Assembly: GCA_964503455.1 (NCBI GenBank)
Contig: CAZCZR010000027.1
Span: 1 to 21,761, forward strand
Source: CAZCZR01 sp964503455
GTDB taxonomy: Bacteria > Bacillota > Clostridia > UBA1381
Direction of reading: 5' to 3'
Length of the DNA stretch: 21,761 nt
Shown here: one piece after another, positions 14,220-21,755 of the stretch
How the letters are laid out: each line of letters starts with the position of its first letter
Numbering within the stretch: position 1 is the first letter of the stretch
Notes under the pieces: generated by a model
Databases searched by the model: none
Told to the model about the DNA's origin: nothing
Seen by the model: the letters and a program-made list of their open reading frames with translations, nothing else
Translations under genes and position numbers: made by a program

Positions 14220-14759
14220 ATGAAATTCACAATTATCGGCAGAAAGATGGAAGTCACCGAGAAACTCAGAGCATATATCGAGAAAAAGCTTTCAAAGCTT
14301 GACAAGTTTTTCAGAGAGGAGTCCGAGGCAAGAGTTGTTGTCGGAACTATAAAAGACAAGGAATATGTCGAGGCTTCTATTTCGGCGGCGGGCATGATAT
14401 ACCGCGCGGAAGTCACCGACAACGAAGCAACGGCTGCCGTTGACAAGATCGTTGATGTTATAGAGCGTCAGATCAGAAAGAACAAGACAAGGCTTCAAAA
14501 GCGCATCAAGCAGGACGCTGACTGGACAAGCAAGCTCATAAGCGGCACGACGTACACCGAGGGCGAGGAAACCTCCGAGTTCGAGGTCGTAAAAACAAAG
14601 CGTTTTACCGTAAAGCCTATGTCGGTTGACGAAGCTATCCTTCAGATGAAGCTGCTCGGTCACTCATTCTTCATCTTTAAAAATCATGAAACCAATGAAA
14701 TGAATATTGTGTACGAGCGCAAAGACGGCAAGTATGCTGTTATTGAATCTATCGAATAA
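14220..14759 (+). CDS. hpf: Long-form ribosome hibernation promoting factor HPF
   Basis: The 179-residue cytoplasmic protein silences ribosomes in slow growth or stress. Its N-terminal S30AE domain (1 to about 100, beginning MKFTIIGRKMEVTEKLR) binds the decoding region of the small subunit. A linker (about 102-125) leads to the C-terminal dimerisation domain (about 126-179, with KRFTVKPMSVDEAILQMKLLGHSFFIF), which joins two ribosomes into the 100S form. The two-domain length is that of the Firmicutes long HPF, not the short proteobacterial one. AAGGAGTG lies just before ATG 14220. Earlier in-frame start codons from 14106 on lack a ribosome site and would run through the promoter. It is a single gene with its own promoter and terminator. 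Confidence 0.95.
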   Translation: MKFTIIGRKMEVTEKLRAYIEKKLSKLDKFFREESEARVVVGTIKDKEYVEASISAAGMIYRAEVTDNEATAAVDKIVDVIERQIRKNKTRLQKRIKQDADWTSKLISGTTYTEGEETSEFEVVKTKRFTVKPMSVDEAILQMKLLGHSFFIFKNHETNEMNIVYERKDGKYAVIESIE

Positions 14760-14791
14760 CGCAAGGAAACACTGATTCCTTAATATTATCA

Positions 14792-14816
14792 GGGGGCTTT
14801 TCAAAGTCCCCTTTTT
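14792..14816 (+). terminator. Intrinsic terminator after hpf
   Basis: GGGG (14792-14795) pairs with CCCC (14808-14811), and the stem continues inward through a G-T pair and CTT/AAG. Five T follow. It begins 32 bases after the hpf stop. Confidence 0.75.
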
Positions 14817-14848
14817 CGATGATATCTTGTTTTTTGGCTTCGCCGCGC

Positions 14849-14905
14849 AAAAATGCCGCATCGCGGGGACACGCTTGTGTCCGTTTATCCGATGCGGCAT
14901 TTTTT
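14849..14905. terminator. Long bidirectional terminator between hpf and the SLH gene
   Basis: A perfect 15-base inverted repeat: AAAAATGCCGCATCG (14849-14863) and its complement (14891-14905, counting from C14890/G14891). The apex is an inner hairpin, GGACAC/GTGTCC. A runs on one side and T runs on the other let it work on both strands. It lies 17 bases after the stop of the minus-strand SLH gene and backs up the hpf terminator. Confidence 0.88.
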
Positions 14906-14922
14906 ACTGCTTGGAGATGCCT

Positions 14923-17670
14923 TTACCTTTCGTTTGCGACAAGTATTCTTATTCTTCCGCCGTTGGCATACGGCTTATCGTAATACGCGTATATTGACGA
15001 ATACTTATCCTGATTATTCTTTATCTCGTTAAGATTGCTGAGCGAGTACGTTCCGTTTTCGCTTATCGTATATGCCACAACCTTATCGCTGAGAACAAAG
15101 GTCTCATTGCCTATTTTTACGTTTGTGGCGGTGATTTCGCTTACCGTCTTACTGTTCATATTAATAACGTTCAGCTTCGCGATAGAGCCGCCCGAAATCA
15201 GGCAGCGCACTCCGTCGCCTCTTGAAATCGAGTAATTGTCCGCACTGTATACCGTTCCTCCTACGTCAACCTTTACAGACTGCGAGGTACCCTGCGACTT
15301 CACGCTTGTAACCATTCCGTATTGGTACATATCTCCGGTAACGTTGTTCAGTATAAGCGTGGACACTTTTCCGGCAGCGTTTTTATCATAATAGATTATA
15401 TTGGTCGAGTTAAGGGTAACTCCGTCTATTCTCTTTAGCAGAACCTGGCAGTAAGCCGCCGGAGCGCTGCTGTCCGTATGACCGACGTCCATGATAGCAA
15501 CATCGTCTGCAACCTCAAAATTGCCTATCTTGCTCGCGGACGCGCTTACCGTTCCGTAAAGTCCCCTGTCAGCGGTTGAGCTGTTTACAACATGACGGCG
15601 CACGCTTGTAGTGCCGTTGTTGACCGTAACGGTGCATACGGAATTGATATAATCCGACATATCCCTTTCCGTTTCAAACTCATTGTCCGTTCCGTCAGCG
15701 CCTGTCAGCGCGATATAATAGCTTACCTTGCTGTCATCGGTGTTCGGGTCGGTAAATTCCTTCTTGCCCGCGGCGGTCACATATCCCGTCACCGAAGCTC
15801 CCGACTCGGAATCGGGCGAGATTACTCCGGCTATCTTCTTATCCATGCCGAGAAGCACAGTAACGGTATCTCCGTAGCTGAAGCTTCCGTTTGAGGACAG
15901 AGCATTGAACGCCTCGGTGCTTTCAACGTCATAGGTCTTGCCGGAAATAGTAACGGTATTCGGCGACGCCATATTCGGCGAAGCGCTTTCATATATGCCC
16001 GTCACCTTATTGGAGTATACTATCGCAAGCTCCAGATCGGCGGAGTAGTAAACAATATCATATATATTTATATCCTCCGCTGTGATATTCTTGCCGTTCT
16101 TTGTTATGGTAAAGTTCTCGAAATCAGGCACTGTCTGATACCATGAGCTGCTTCTTACCGTAACGGGTCCCTCCAGCTTGCCTTCCTCAACAATAATATA
16201 GTCCACGCTGCCGTCGTCGTCAAGCTTTAAGTAAAGCACGTCGCCCATCTCAAGCTGCTGCTTCGCGCTTGAGAATGTCGTTGCCTGGGAATTAACATAT
16301 GCCGTGGTCGAGCTGTTCATATTTATGGTTTGGAAGCTTCCGTCTTTATAGGTAACTATGCCGTTTTCAAGCACAGAGTATATAAAGTACTCGTCAAGTC
16401 CCGCTGTGGCAACGCTTTGACCGGATGTGCCTTTAAACCATACGTAATCCACATCTCCCGAAGCGTCATACTTTACATAGATTTTGTCGTTCTTTGAAAG
16501 CCGCTGCTTCAGGGCGGAGAAGGTGGTTTCGGTCGTATCGTTGTACGCCGTTGTCGAATCGGACAAATCAAGCTGGCTCTTTTTGCCGTCGCTCGTAACA
16601 AGGAGCGTATTGCCGACAATGGAATCCACGGTGTACTCCTCCAATGCGTTTGTTATGATCTCGCCGCCGGAGGCGGAGGTGCGCGCAAGCAGTCCGTACT
16701 CTATCTCGCCTATGGAGTTTTTAAATATCTTAAACGTATCCCCTACCTTAGCCTTGGGAATTATTGTTGAATATGTCATCTTTTCCGAATTGTAGTACAC
16801 AGGCGTCGTCTTTTCAATGCCAACTATTGAATTGTCAAGAATGAGATCGCCGCCTATAACGGACGTTACCGTATATTCTTCCACGGTCTGATCGCTTGCG
16901 CGGAAGGAAACAAGCGTATCTCCGTCCTTGACGGCTATATTTCCGCGTCTGCCCGCAAGGGATTTATCAAAGCTTTGATTTATATTATAATTGCCCGCGG
17001 TAGTGTGTATCTTATCGCTGTTTACAGCGGGATCCTCGTTGGAGGTCGCTGTAAGAATAACGTCGTCCGTTGTCTGTATGTCAAAATCATCAAGCAGCTT
17101 TTTGGAGCCGTCCTTCATCTTTGTGTCAAGAGTCTGATTAAGCAAAATGACAACATCGGAACGCGTAATAGCGTCGTAAGCATCCCGATACACTCCGTCG
17201 GTTATATCCAGATTCGACGCAAGACCTATCTGTCCGTAGGGCCATGATGTGCCGAACTCCTCGTCACTGTAGCCGAGCGCGCGCAAAAGCATCGTGACCG
17301 CCTCGGCAAAAGACACGTAATCGTCCGGTCTGAACGTGCCGTCGGGATAACCCGAACACAGACCGTTTGTAACGGCTGTCTTTACATAGTTGGCTGCCCA
17401 GTGATCGTAAGGCACATCGGCGTAAGGCGAGGTCTTAAGCGCCGTCGCAACATAATCACGGTACGGAGATACCATAACCGTCACCTTTGCAAATTCCGCT
17501 CTTGTGACATAATCCTCAAGCCTGCCGTCGGTGAATATGCCGAGATCCTCAAGCATGGACGGATCGTCATTCGCCGCGAAGAACTTTTCCGCCGATGCCG
17601 GCACAGCGGTCATACCTCCTATCGTCATGCATACGGCAAGCGCTGCACAGATCAGTTTCTTTAATTTCAC
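14923..17670 (-). CDS. Exported S-layer-homology (SLH) surface protein with beta repeats
   Basis: The 915-residue protein has a signal peptide: positive start, hydrophobic core (about 6-22), likely cut after PASA at 27. Three SLH modules follow (about 38-78, 80-135, 140-185; best seen in ADVPYDHWAANYV and GYPDGTFRPDDYVS). SLH modules usually hold proteins to pyruvylated secondary cell-wall polymer. The remaining 700 residues are beta-rich and Ser/Thr/Asn/Asp-rich. About three related repeats of 70-80 residues can be seen near 264-330, 344-412 and 426-492, each starting with EEYTV or DEYFI and ending in a DxxGxVDY-like motif. No enzyme motif is recognised, so it is probably a structural surface protein. 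The start is GTG, with GGAAGG 8 bases upstream. It lies 65 bases after the ABC permease gene on the same strand and ends at the bidirectional terminator. Confidence 0.92.
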   Translation of the reverse strand: MKLKKLICAALAVCMTIGGMTAVPASAEKFFAANDDPSMLEDLGIFTDGRLEDYVTRAEFAKVTVMVSPYRDYVATALKTSPYADVPYDHWAANYVKTAVTNGLCSGYPDGTFRPDDYVSFAEAVTMLLRALGYSDEEFGTSWPYGQIGLASNLDITDGVYRDAYDAITRSDVVILLNQTLDTKMKDGSKKLLDDFDIQTTDDVILTATSNEDPAVNSDKIHTTAGNYNINQSFDKSLAGRRGNIAVKDGDTLVSFRASDQTVEEYTVTSVIGGDLILDNSIVGIEKTTPVYYNSEKMTYSTIIPKAKVGDTFKIFKNSIGEIEYGLLARTSASGGEIITNALEEYTVDSIVGNTLLVTSDGKKSQLDLSDSTTAYNDTTETTFSALKQRLSKNDKIYVKYDASGDVDYVWFKGTSGQSVATAGLDEYFIYSVLENGIVTYKDGSFQTINMNSSTTAYVNSQATTFSSAKQQLEMGDVLYLKLDDDGSVDYIIVEEGKLEGPVTVRSSSWYQTVPDFENFTITKNGKNITAEDINIYDIVYYSADLELAIVYSNKVTGIYESASPNMASPNTVTISGKTYDVESTEAFNALSSNGSFSYGDTVTVLLGMDKKIAGVISPDSESGASVTGYVTAAGKKEFTDPNTDDSKVSYYIALTGADGTDNEFETERDMSDYINSVCTVTVNNGTTSVRRHVVNSSTADRGLYGTVSASASKIGNFEVADDVAIMDVGHTDSSAPAAYCQVLLKRIDGVTLNSTNIIYYDKNAAGKVSTLILNNVTGDMYQYGMVTSVKSQGTSQSVKVDVGGTVYSADNYSISRGDGVRCLISGGSIAKLNVINMNSKTVSEITATNVKIGNETFVLSDKVVAYTISENGTYSLSNLNEIKNNQDKYSSIYAYYDKPYANGGRIRILVANER

Positions 17671-17691
17671 TTTTTTAACCTTCCTTCCGTA

Positions 17692-17720
17692 ATTATGATC
17701 AAATCTAAAAGAACTGTCGT
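17692..17720 (-). promoter_or_regulatory. Possible promoter for the SLH gene
   Basis: On the minus strand: ACGACA (plus 17715-17720), 17-base spacer, CATAAT (plus 17692-17697). Four and five of six positions match sigma-A. It would give a very short leader that begins almost at the ribosome site. Read-through from the ABC operon is the alternative, because no terminator is visible in this 65-base gap. Confidence 0.35.
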
Positions 17721-17735
17721 CAATTCAACCTTAGC

Positions 17736-18911
17736 TTATTCATGCCGCAGAGCGTCTATCGGATTCAGCTTTGCCGCCTTGTTGGCGGGCAGGAATCCAA
17801 ACGCCACGCCTATAAACAGCGATACTCCGAACGCAAGCGCTATCGAACCGGTGCTGGGTACCGCGGTCAGGTCAAGGAACCTTCCCACCAGGTTGGCACC
17901 CACAAATCCGAAGATTATGCCGATTATTCCGCCAACGCTTGAAATCGTTCCCGCTTCTATTACAAACTGCTGCATAATATTGCGCTTGCGCGCGCCCAAG
18001 GATTTTCTTATGCCTATCTCTTTGGTACGCTCGGTAACGGTTACAAGCATGATATTCATAATGCCTATGCCCGCGACCAGAAGCGATATTCCCGCAATAA
18101 ACACAAGCGCAATCTCCATCGTGTCGATCATTGAGGTAAGATCCTCTATGATTTCCTTCATATTGGTAACATCATAGTAATCGTCATCGCCTATCTCCTG
18201 CAGGAGCAGCGCCTCTACAGTGTCCGTGGCTTCATCGACCGTGTCATCGTTCAAGGCGGCAAGCGTGTAGCTGTTTACAACCGTGCTTCGCGCCATTTTT
18301 CTGGCTATGGTATACGGAATATATATACAGTCGTCGCTGCTTCTCTGTTCGGAATCGGCGCCCTCTTCAAGCACTCCGACTATCTTGAATTTTTCGCCGT
18401 TTATTTTTATGTACTCGTCTACACACTCTATTGTGCCGAAAAATTCCTTTGCCTCGTAAGAGCCTATAACGCATACCTTTGATTCGTTCACCATATCAAG
18501 ATATTCCAAAAATCTGCCCTTTGCGATGGTAAGACGCCCGATGTCATACTCCGCCTCGCTTACGCCCGTTGCGGCAGTCGTGACCGAATCGGTGCCGTGC
18601 TTTATTGCCCCGCTGACCGAAACATTCGGCGTCACGCTTCTGAGCAAATCGGGGTTATCATCTACAAGCTGCTGCATCTGCTCCGGAGTGACTTCTCTTG
18701 TCGTTCCTCTTGATGTAATGGATACGGTTATTGTTTCGGTACCCATATCCTCATAGGATTCGGTTATCATTCCGGTCAGACCGTTCATCATGCTTGTAAG
18801 CGCTATAACGGCTCCCACGCCTATTATAATACCAAGCATTGTCAAAAACGAACGTACCTTACTGTTTACTATGCTCGACAATGCCATGGTAAAGCATTTG
18901 CTTATTCCCAT
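17736..18911 (-). CDS. MacB/FtsX-type ABC transporter permease (YknZ-like)
   Basis: The 391-residue inner membrane protein has the four-helix MacB topology. Helix 1 (about 21-43) follows a cytoplasmic start. A large extracytoplasmic domain (about 45-262) comes next, then helix 2 (about 266-292), the cytoplasmic coupling motif TERTKEIGIRKSLGARK (about 293-309), helix 3 (about 318-344) and helix 4 (about 356-378). It ends in the typical ANKAAKLNPIDALRHE. MacB-type exporters do not move substrate through the membrane core. They drive substrate out by mechanotransmission with an adaptor. It is the third gene after the adaptor and ATPase, with AAGGAG 7 bases ahead of ATG. The set resembles B. subtilis YknXYZ and proteobacterial MacAB, except that permease and ATPase are separate. 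The substrate is unknown. Confidence 0.94.
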   Translation of the reverse strand: MGISKCFTMALSSIVNSKVRSFLTMLGIIIGVGAVIALTSMMNGLTGMITESYEDMGTETITVSITSRGTTREVTPEQMQQLVDDNPDLLRSVTPNVSVSGAIKHGTDSVTTAATGVSEAEYDIGRLTIAKGRFLEYLDMVNESKVCVIGSYEAKEFFGTIECVDEYIKINGEKFKIVGVLEEGADSEQRSSDDCIYIPYTIARKMARSTVVNSYTLAALNDDTVDEATDTVEALLLQEIGDDDYYDVTNMKEIIEDLTSMIDTMEIALVFIAGISLLVAGIGIMNIMLVTVTERTKEIGIRKSLGARKRNIMQQFVIEAGTISSVGGIIGIIFGFVGANLVGRFLDLTAVPSTGSIALAFGVSLFIGVAFGFLPANKAAKLNPIDALRHE

Positions 18912-18977
18912 AACGGATCTCCTTAATCAATATAACTGTCCCCGCCTTTATATGCGGCGGGTCCCGCTTAATCCTTT

Positions 18978-19002
18978 CGGCGGGAGCTGCGGCTTCCCGC
19001 CG
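18978..19002 (-). repeat. GC-rich hairpin between the ATPase and permease genes
   Basis: CGGCGGGAGC (18978-18987) pairs with GCTTCCCGCCG (18992-19002) with one bulged base and a TGCG loop. It has no T run. It lies in the 119-base gap inside the operon and is much richer in GC than its surroundings. A stabilising or processing structure that sets different transcript levels for the two genes is plausible. Otherwise the gap shows only the permease ribosome site. Confidence 0.5.
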
Positions 19003-19030
19003 GAACGCTGAACAGACGGGGCGGCGCCCC

Positions 19031-19813
19031 TTATTGAAGCTGCGGCTCCTCTCGTCCTCCGGCGCTCTCCTGCTTCGACACTATGGCGTCTCCCTCGACA
19101 GGTCCGTCATAGACCACGCGGCCGTCGGTAATGCGCACTATGCGCTTCGCCTGCGCCGCTATGGAGTTGTCATGGGTTATCAGCACTATTGTGTTGCCCT
19201 CGGCATGGAGCTTTTGCAAAAACTCCAGAACCTCGCGTCCGGTTCTTGAATCGAGCGCTCCTGTAGGCTCATCGGCAAGAATGACCGACGGATCGCCCGC
19301 CAAGGCTCTTGCTATGGAAACTCTTTGCTGCTGTCCTCCCGAAAGCTGCGCCGGCCTGTTTTTCGCCTTGGATTCCAGCCCGACCCTCTTAAGGGAGGCG
19401 ATTGCCCTTTCATGCTGCTCTTTGTCCGAACAGCCTCCGTACAGAAGCGGCAGCGCCACATTCTGTTCCACCGTCAGCTTCGGTATCAGATTATACTGCT
19501 GAAATATAAATCCGAGGGTCTTGTTTCTCACAGCCGCAAGCTCATCATCGCTGTATTTGCTTATGTCCCTGCCGTTTAACAGATACGTTCCTTTCGTCGG
19601 AGTATCAAGGCATCCCATAATATTCATACAAGTGGACTTTCCGCTTCCGGACTGTCCTATTATCGCGACAAACTCTCCGCGGTATACCTTCAGTGATATG
19701 CCGTCAAGCGCATTTACGGTGTTATCGCCCATTTCATATATTTTGTATACATCACGAAATTCGACTAAAGGCGCGTTGGGGTCGATTGGTTCTGTTTTCT
19801 GTCTTTTTCTCAT
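19031..19813 (-). CDS. MacB/LolD-type ABC transporter ATPase (YknY-like)
   Basis: The 260-residue cytoplasmic ATP-binding subunit powers the exporter. Motifs in order: Walker A GQSGSGKST (53-61), Q-loop around FIFQQYNL (102-109), ABC signature LSGGQQQR (157-164), Walker B VILADEPTG (177-185), D-loop ALDSR, and H-loop histidine in LITHD (H214). These are the features of the MacB/LolD/FtsE class. The N-terminal 17 residues and the C-terminal Gly/Glu tail (about 240-260) are extra to the core domain. Start ATG 19813 has GAGAGG 7 bases upstream and lies 15 bases after the adaptor stop, so the genes are clearly co-transcribed. Confidence 0.96.
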   Translation of the reverse strand: MRKRQKTEPIDPNAPLVEFRDVYKIYEMGDNTVNALDGISLKVYRGEFVAIIGQSGSGKSTCMNIMGCLDTPTKGTYLLNGRDISKYSDDELAAVRNKTLGFIFQQYNLIPKLTVEQNVALPLLYGGCSDKEQHERAIASLKRVGLESKAKNRPAQLSGGQQQRVSIARALAGDPSVILADEPTGALDSRTGREVLEFLQKLHAEGNTIVLITHDNSIAAQAKRIVRITDGRVVYDGPVEGDAIVSKQESAGGREEPQLQ

Positions 19814-19828
19814 ATTGAAGCCTCTCCC

Positions 19829-21469
19829 TTACCTGGGGCCTCCGCCACCGCCGCCGGGCATACCGCCACCGCCGCCGCCGGGCATACCGCCACCGCCGCC
19901 GGCCATGCCGCCCATGCCGCCCATGGTCATCTGCTGCTGAGTTTCCGTGTTCATGGTGGTGTTATTGGTGGCTACGCTGTCATTTTTGATTTTATCCTCC
20001 TCGGTAAGTCCCGAAATGATCTCAACATACGAATCATCGGAAAGACCGGTTTCTACCTTGACGCTCTTATATCCGTCGGGAGCATTGTCTTTCTCATCCG
20101 TCTTGTCGCCGCGCACATAAACTACATTGTTTCTCTTTACAGCGCTAACAGGCACTGCCAAAACGTTCTCCGCCTTCGCGACAACTATTTCCGCGTCTAT
20201 ATTCATGCCCGGCAGCAGATCGCCGTACTCCGTCAGCGATACTGTAACGGGATATGTAGTAACGCCGTTTGTGGCGGTTCCGTCTATGCCGACCTTCTCT
20301 ATAATGCCGGTATACGTTCCCTCAACAGCGTCGGCGGTAATGGTGACCTCCTGTCCCACACTTACCTGACTTATCTCTACCTCGTCTACCGACATATCGA
20401 ATTTCAGGCTCGTAAGATCGTATATAACCGCCAAAGGCTCCGTGGAGCTTTTATTGGTGTCAAGCGTATCGCCGGCTTTGGTGTTTTTCGTTACCACGGT
20501 TCCGGCTATAGGCGCCTTTATTTCATAGTTTTCCAGCTGCTTCTCGGCTTTATCCTTAGAAAGCTCGGCATCACGCAGAGAGTTCTTGGCATTTTCGTAC
20601 TGGTTTGTCACGGAATCGCTTGAAAGCACCGCCGCTACAGCGCCAGAGCTTATCTTGCCGCCCTCTTTTACATTGAGCTGCTCAATCTTGCCGCTTGCTT
20701 TTGCGGTTATAGTAAATTCCGAAAGGTATTTAAATTCGCCCGCGTCGTTGCACATGATACTGCCTATTTGAGCCGTTGCCTTATCGCCCTGCTTTATGGC
20801 TCCGGGATTTGAGACCTGTATGGTAACGTACTTTACAACCATGTTCCCCTCAAGGGCCGTGGTGGACGCATCCACCGACTTCACGGTTCCGTAAACAGCC
20901 GCGCCGGTATCCGACATGGTAAGCTCCGCTGACTGACCGGCATATATCCCGCCACATTCAGCCGCATTGAACGGAACGCGTATCTCCATTGTGCTGTCGT
21001 TATAGCACTCGGCTATGGCAGCTCCGGACTGGATCGTATCGCCCTTTTTGACGTTCACCGTCTTTACTGTGCCGCTGTCTTTAGACGTTACGGTCAAATC
21101 GTTTACTGACTCGGCCGCCTCGTTCAAGCTGCGCTGCGCCTTTTCTATGCCAAGCTCGGCGCTTTCGATACTCGTTTCCACGTCCTCGGCGTCGATCTGG
21201 TAAAGCAGCGTATCCTTTGCGACTATATCGCCCTCCTCAAAGGGCGCGGATATAACATCGCCCGTAACGATAGCCGTTATCGAATATTCATCCTTAGGGA
21301 GCAAGGTCGCGGAACCGTCAATTATGTTTGTGATAGTTCGCCTTTCAACCGCTATATCCTCAAGCTGCGACTCGTTCTTGCTGTTGTGCCTTTTCAGCAG
21401 CACGGCTCCCGTAACGGCTCCGGCAGCAAGCACACATACAATACCGATAATTATTGGCGTTTTTTTCAT
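19829..21469 (-). CDS. HlyD/MacA-type efflux adaptor (YknX-like) with Met/Gly-rich tail
   Basis: The 546-residue protein is anchored by one N-terminal helix (about 5-25) and lies mostly outside the cell membrane. It connects to the MacB-like permease. Three lipoyl-like segments are visible: GTVKTVNVKKGDTI (133-146), GKIEQLNVKEGGKI (260-273) and GTVVTKNTKAGDTL (323-336). Helical stretches lie near 99-122 and 287-316, and beta-barrel and membrane-proximal domains follow (about 350-495). Extra lipoyl halves make it longer than MacA. The C-terminus (about 500-546) is low-complexity with NTTMNTETQQQM and then Gly runs with Met and Pro. Start ATG 21469 is preferred to an in-frame TTG at 21475. The ribosome site AAAGGA is about 10 bases upstream. 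It is the first gene of the exporter operon. Confidence 0.92.
   Translation of the reverse strand: MKKTPIIIGIVCVLAAGAVTGAVLLKRHNSKNESQLEDIAVERRTITNIIDGSATLLPKDEYSITAIVTGDVISAPFEEGDIVAKDTLLYQIDAEDVETSIESAELGIEKAQRSLNEAAESVNDLTVTSKDSGTVKTVNVKKGDTIQSGAAIAECYNDSTMEIRVPFNAAECGGIYAGQSAELTMSDTGAAVYGTVKSVDASTTALEGNMVVKYVTIQVSNPGAIKQGDKATAQIGSIMCNDAGEFKYLSEFTITAKASGKIEQLNVKEGGKISSGAVAAVLSSDSVTNQYENAKNSLRDAELSKDKAEKQLENYEIKAPIAGTVVTKNTKAGDTLDTNKSSTEPLAVIYDLTSLKFDMSVDEVEISQVSVGQEVTITADAVEGTYTGIIEKVGIDGTATNGVTTYPVTVSLTEYGDLLPGMNIDAEIVVAKAENVLAVPVSAVKRNNVVYVRGDKTDEKDNAPDGYKSVKVETGLSDDSYVEIISGLTEEDKIKNDSVATNNTTMNTETQQQMTMGGMGGMAGGGGGMPGGGGGGMPGGGGGGPR
19838..19926. repeat. GC-rich triplet-type tandem repeat in the adaptor 3' end
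   Basis: Imperfect repeats of GGCATACCGCCACCGCCGCC-type units of 21-24 bases, followed by two shorter CCGCCCATG units. They encode the Gly/Met/Pro tail on the minus strand. Such sequence is prone to polymerase slippage, and unit changes in multiples of three would alter tail length without breaking the frame. Confidence 0.8.
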
Positions 21470-21489
21470 GTGCAAAACGTCCTTTCTAA

Positions 21490-21524
21490 AAAAATATAGA
21501 TTATAAATCTAAAAATATAGATTA
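21490..21524 (-). promoter_or_regulatory. Direct repeat and palindrome just ahead of the adaptor gene
   Basis: A 14-base element, AAAAATATAGATTA, occurs at 21490-21503 and 21511-21524 (21-base period, two helix turns). The palindrome TAGATT-ATA-AATCTA spans 21497-21511. It lies in the transcribed leader, 20-55 bases before the ATG. It could be an operator (a regulator bound twice on one DNA face) or an RNA structure near the ribosome site. Confidence 0.45.
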
Positions 21525-21530
21525 CAAAAC

Positions 21531-21570
21531 AGGAAAAATCCGCCCATTGTGCGGGTTGCGCATGGTGCGG
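21531..21570 (-). terminator. Possible attenuator hairpin in the exporter leader
   Basis: On the minus strand, CCGC-A-CCAT (plus 21562-21570) pairs with ATGGGCGG (plus 21540-21547) with one bulged base, followed by ATTTTTCC. The hairpin lies about 100 bases after the promoter and 70 before the adaptor ATG, so termination here would prevent exporter expression. The T run is only five long. Confidence 0.4.
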
Positions 21571-21674
21571 AAAACAACAAAGAAACGAATATTATACACC
21601 GGAGCGAATAATAATCCCTTTCCTTATCTCCGCTCCCCCATGCGGTTGTTTCAATGAACTCATTTATGCACTTA

Positions 21675-21703
21675 ATTATACAACACTTTTTTTTCGTTGT
21701 CAA
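21675..21703 (-). promoter_or_regulatory. Perfect sigma-A promoter of the exporter operon
   Basis: On the minus strand: TTGACA (plus 21698-21703), 17-base spacer, TATAAT (plus 21675-21680). Transcription should start near 21668. That leaves an unusually long leader of about 200 bases with a GGAGCG/CGCTCC hairpin (21601-21636), the attenuator-like hairpin and the repeat pair. Confidence 0.85.
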
Positions 21704-21755
21704 TGAAGTTCACAATTAGTTTACAAATGTAATGAAATTTTAACTCATTAAAATG

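Noticed and set aside
19838..19926. Repeat block as a CRISPR array
   Set aside because: Units are contiguous, have no unique spacers and code in frame for Gly/Met/Pro.
19521..19940. A plus-strand frame with a poly-proline end opposite the ATPase and adaptor genes
   Set aside because: It is the antisense of the Gly-rich tail and of the ATPase motifs, so it is not a real gene.
21591..21596. Second TATAAT on the minus strand as another exporter promoter
   Set aside because: No -35 box is found at 16-18 bases. The promoter at 21675-21703 is perfect.
21592..21663. A 23-codon leader peptide in the exporter 5' region (minus strand, ATG near 21663)
   Set aside because: It starts only a few bases after the expected transcript start, has no ribosome site and shows no run of regulatory codons.
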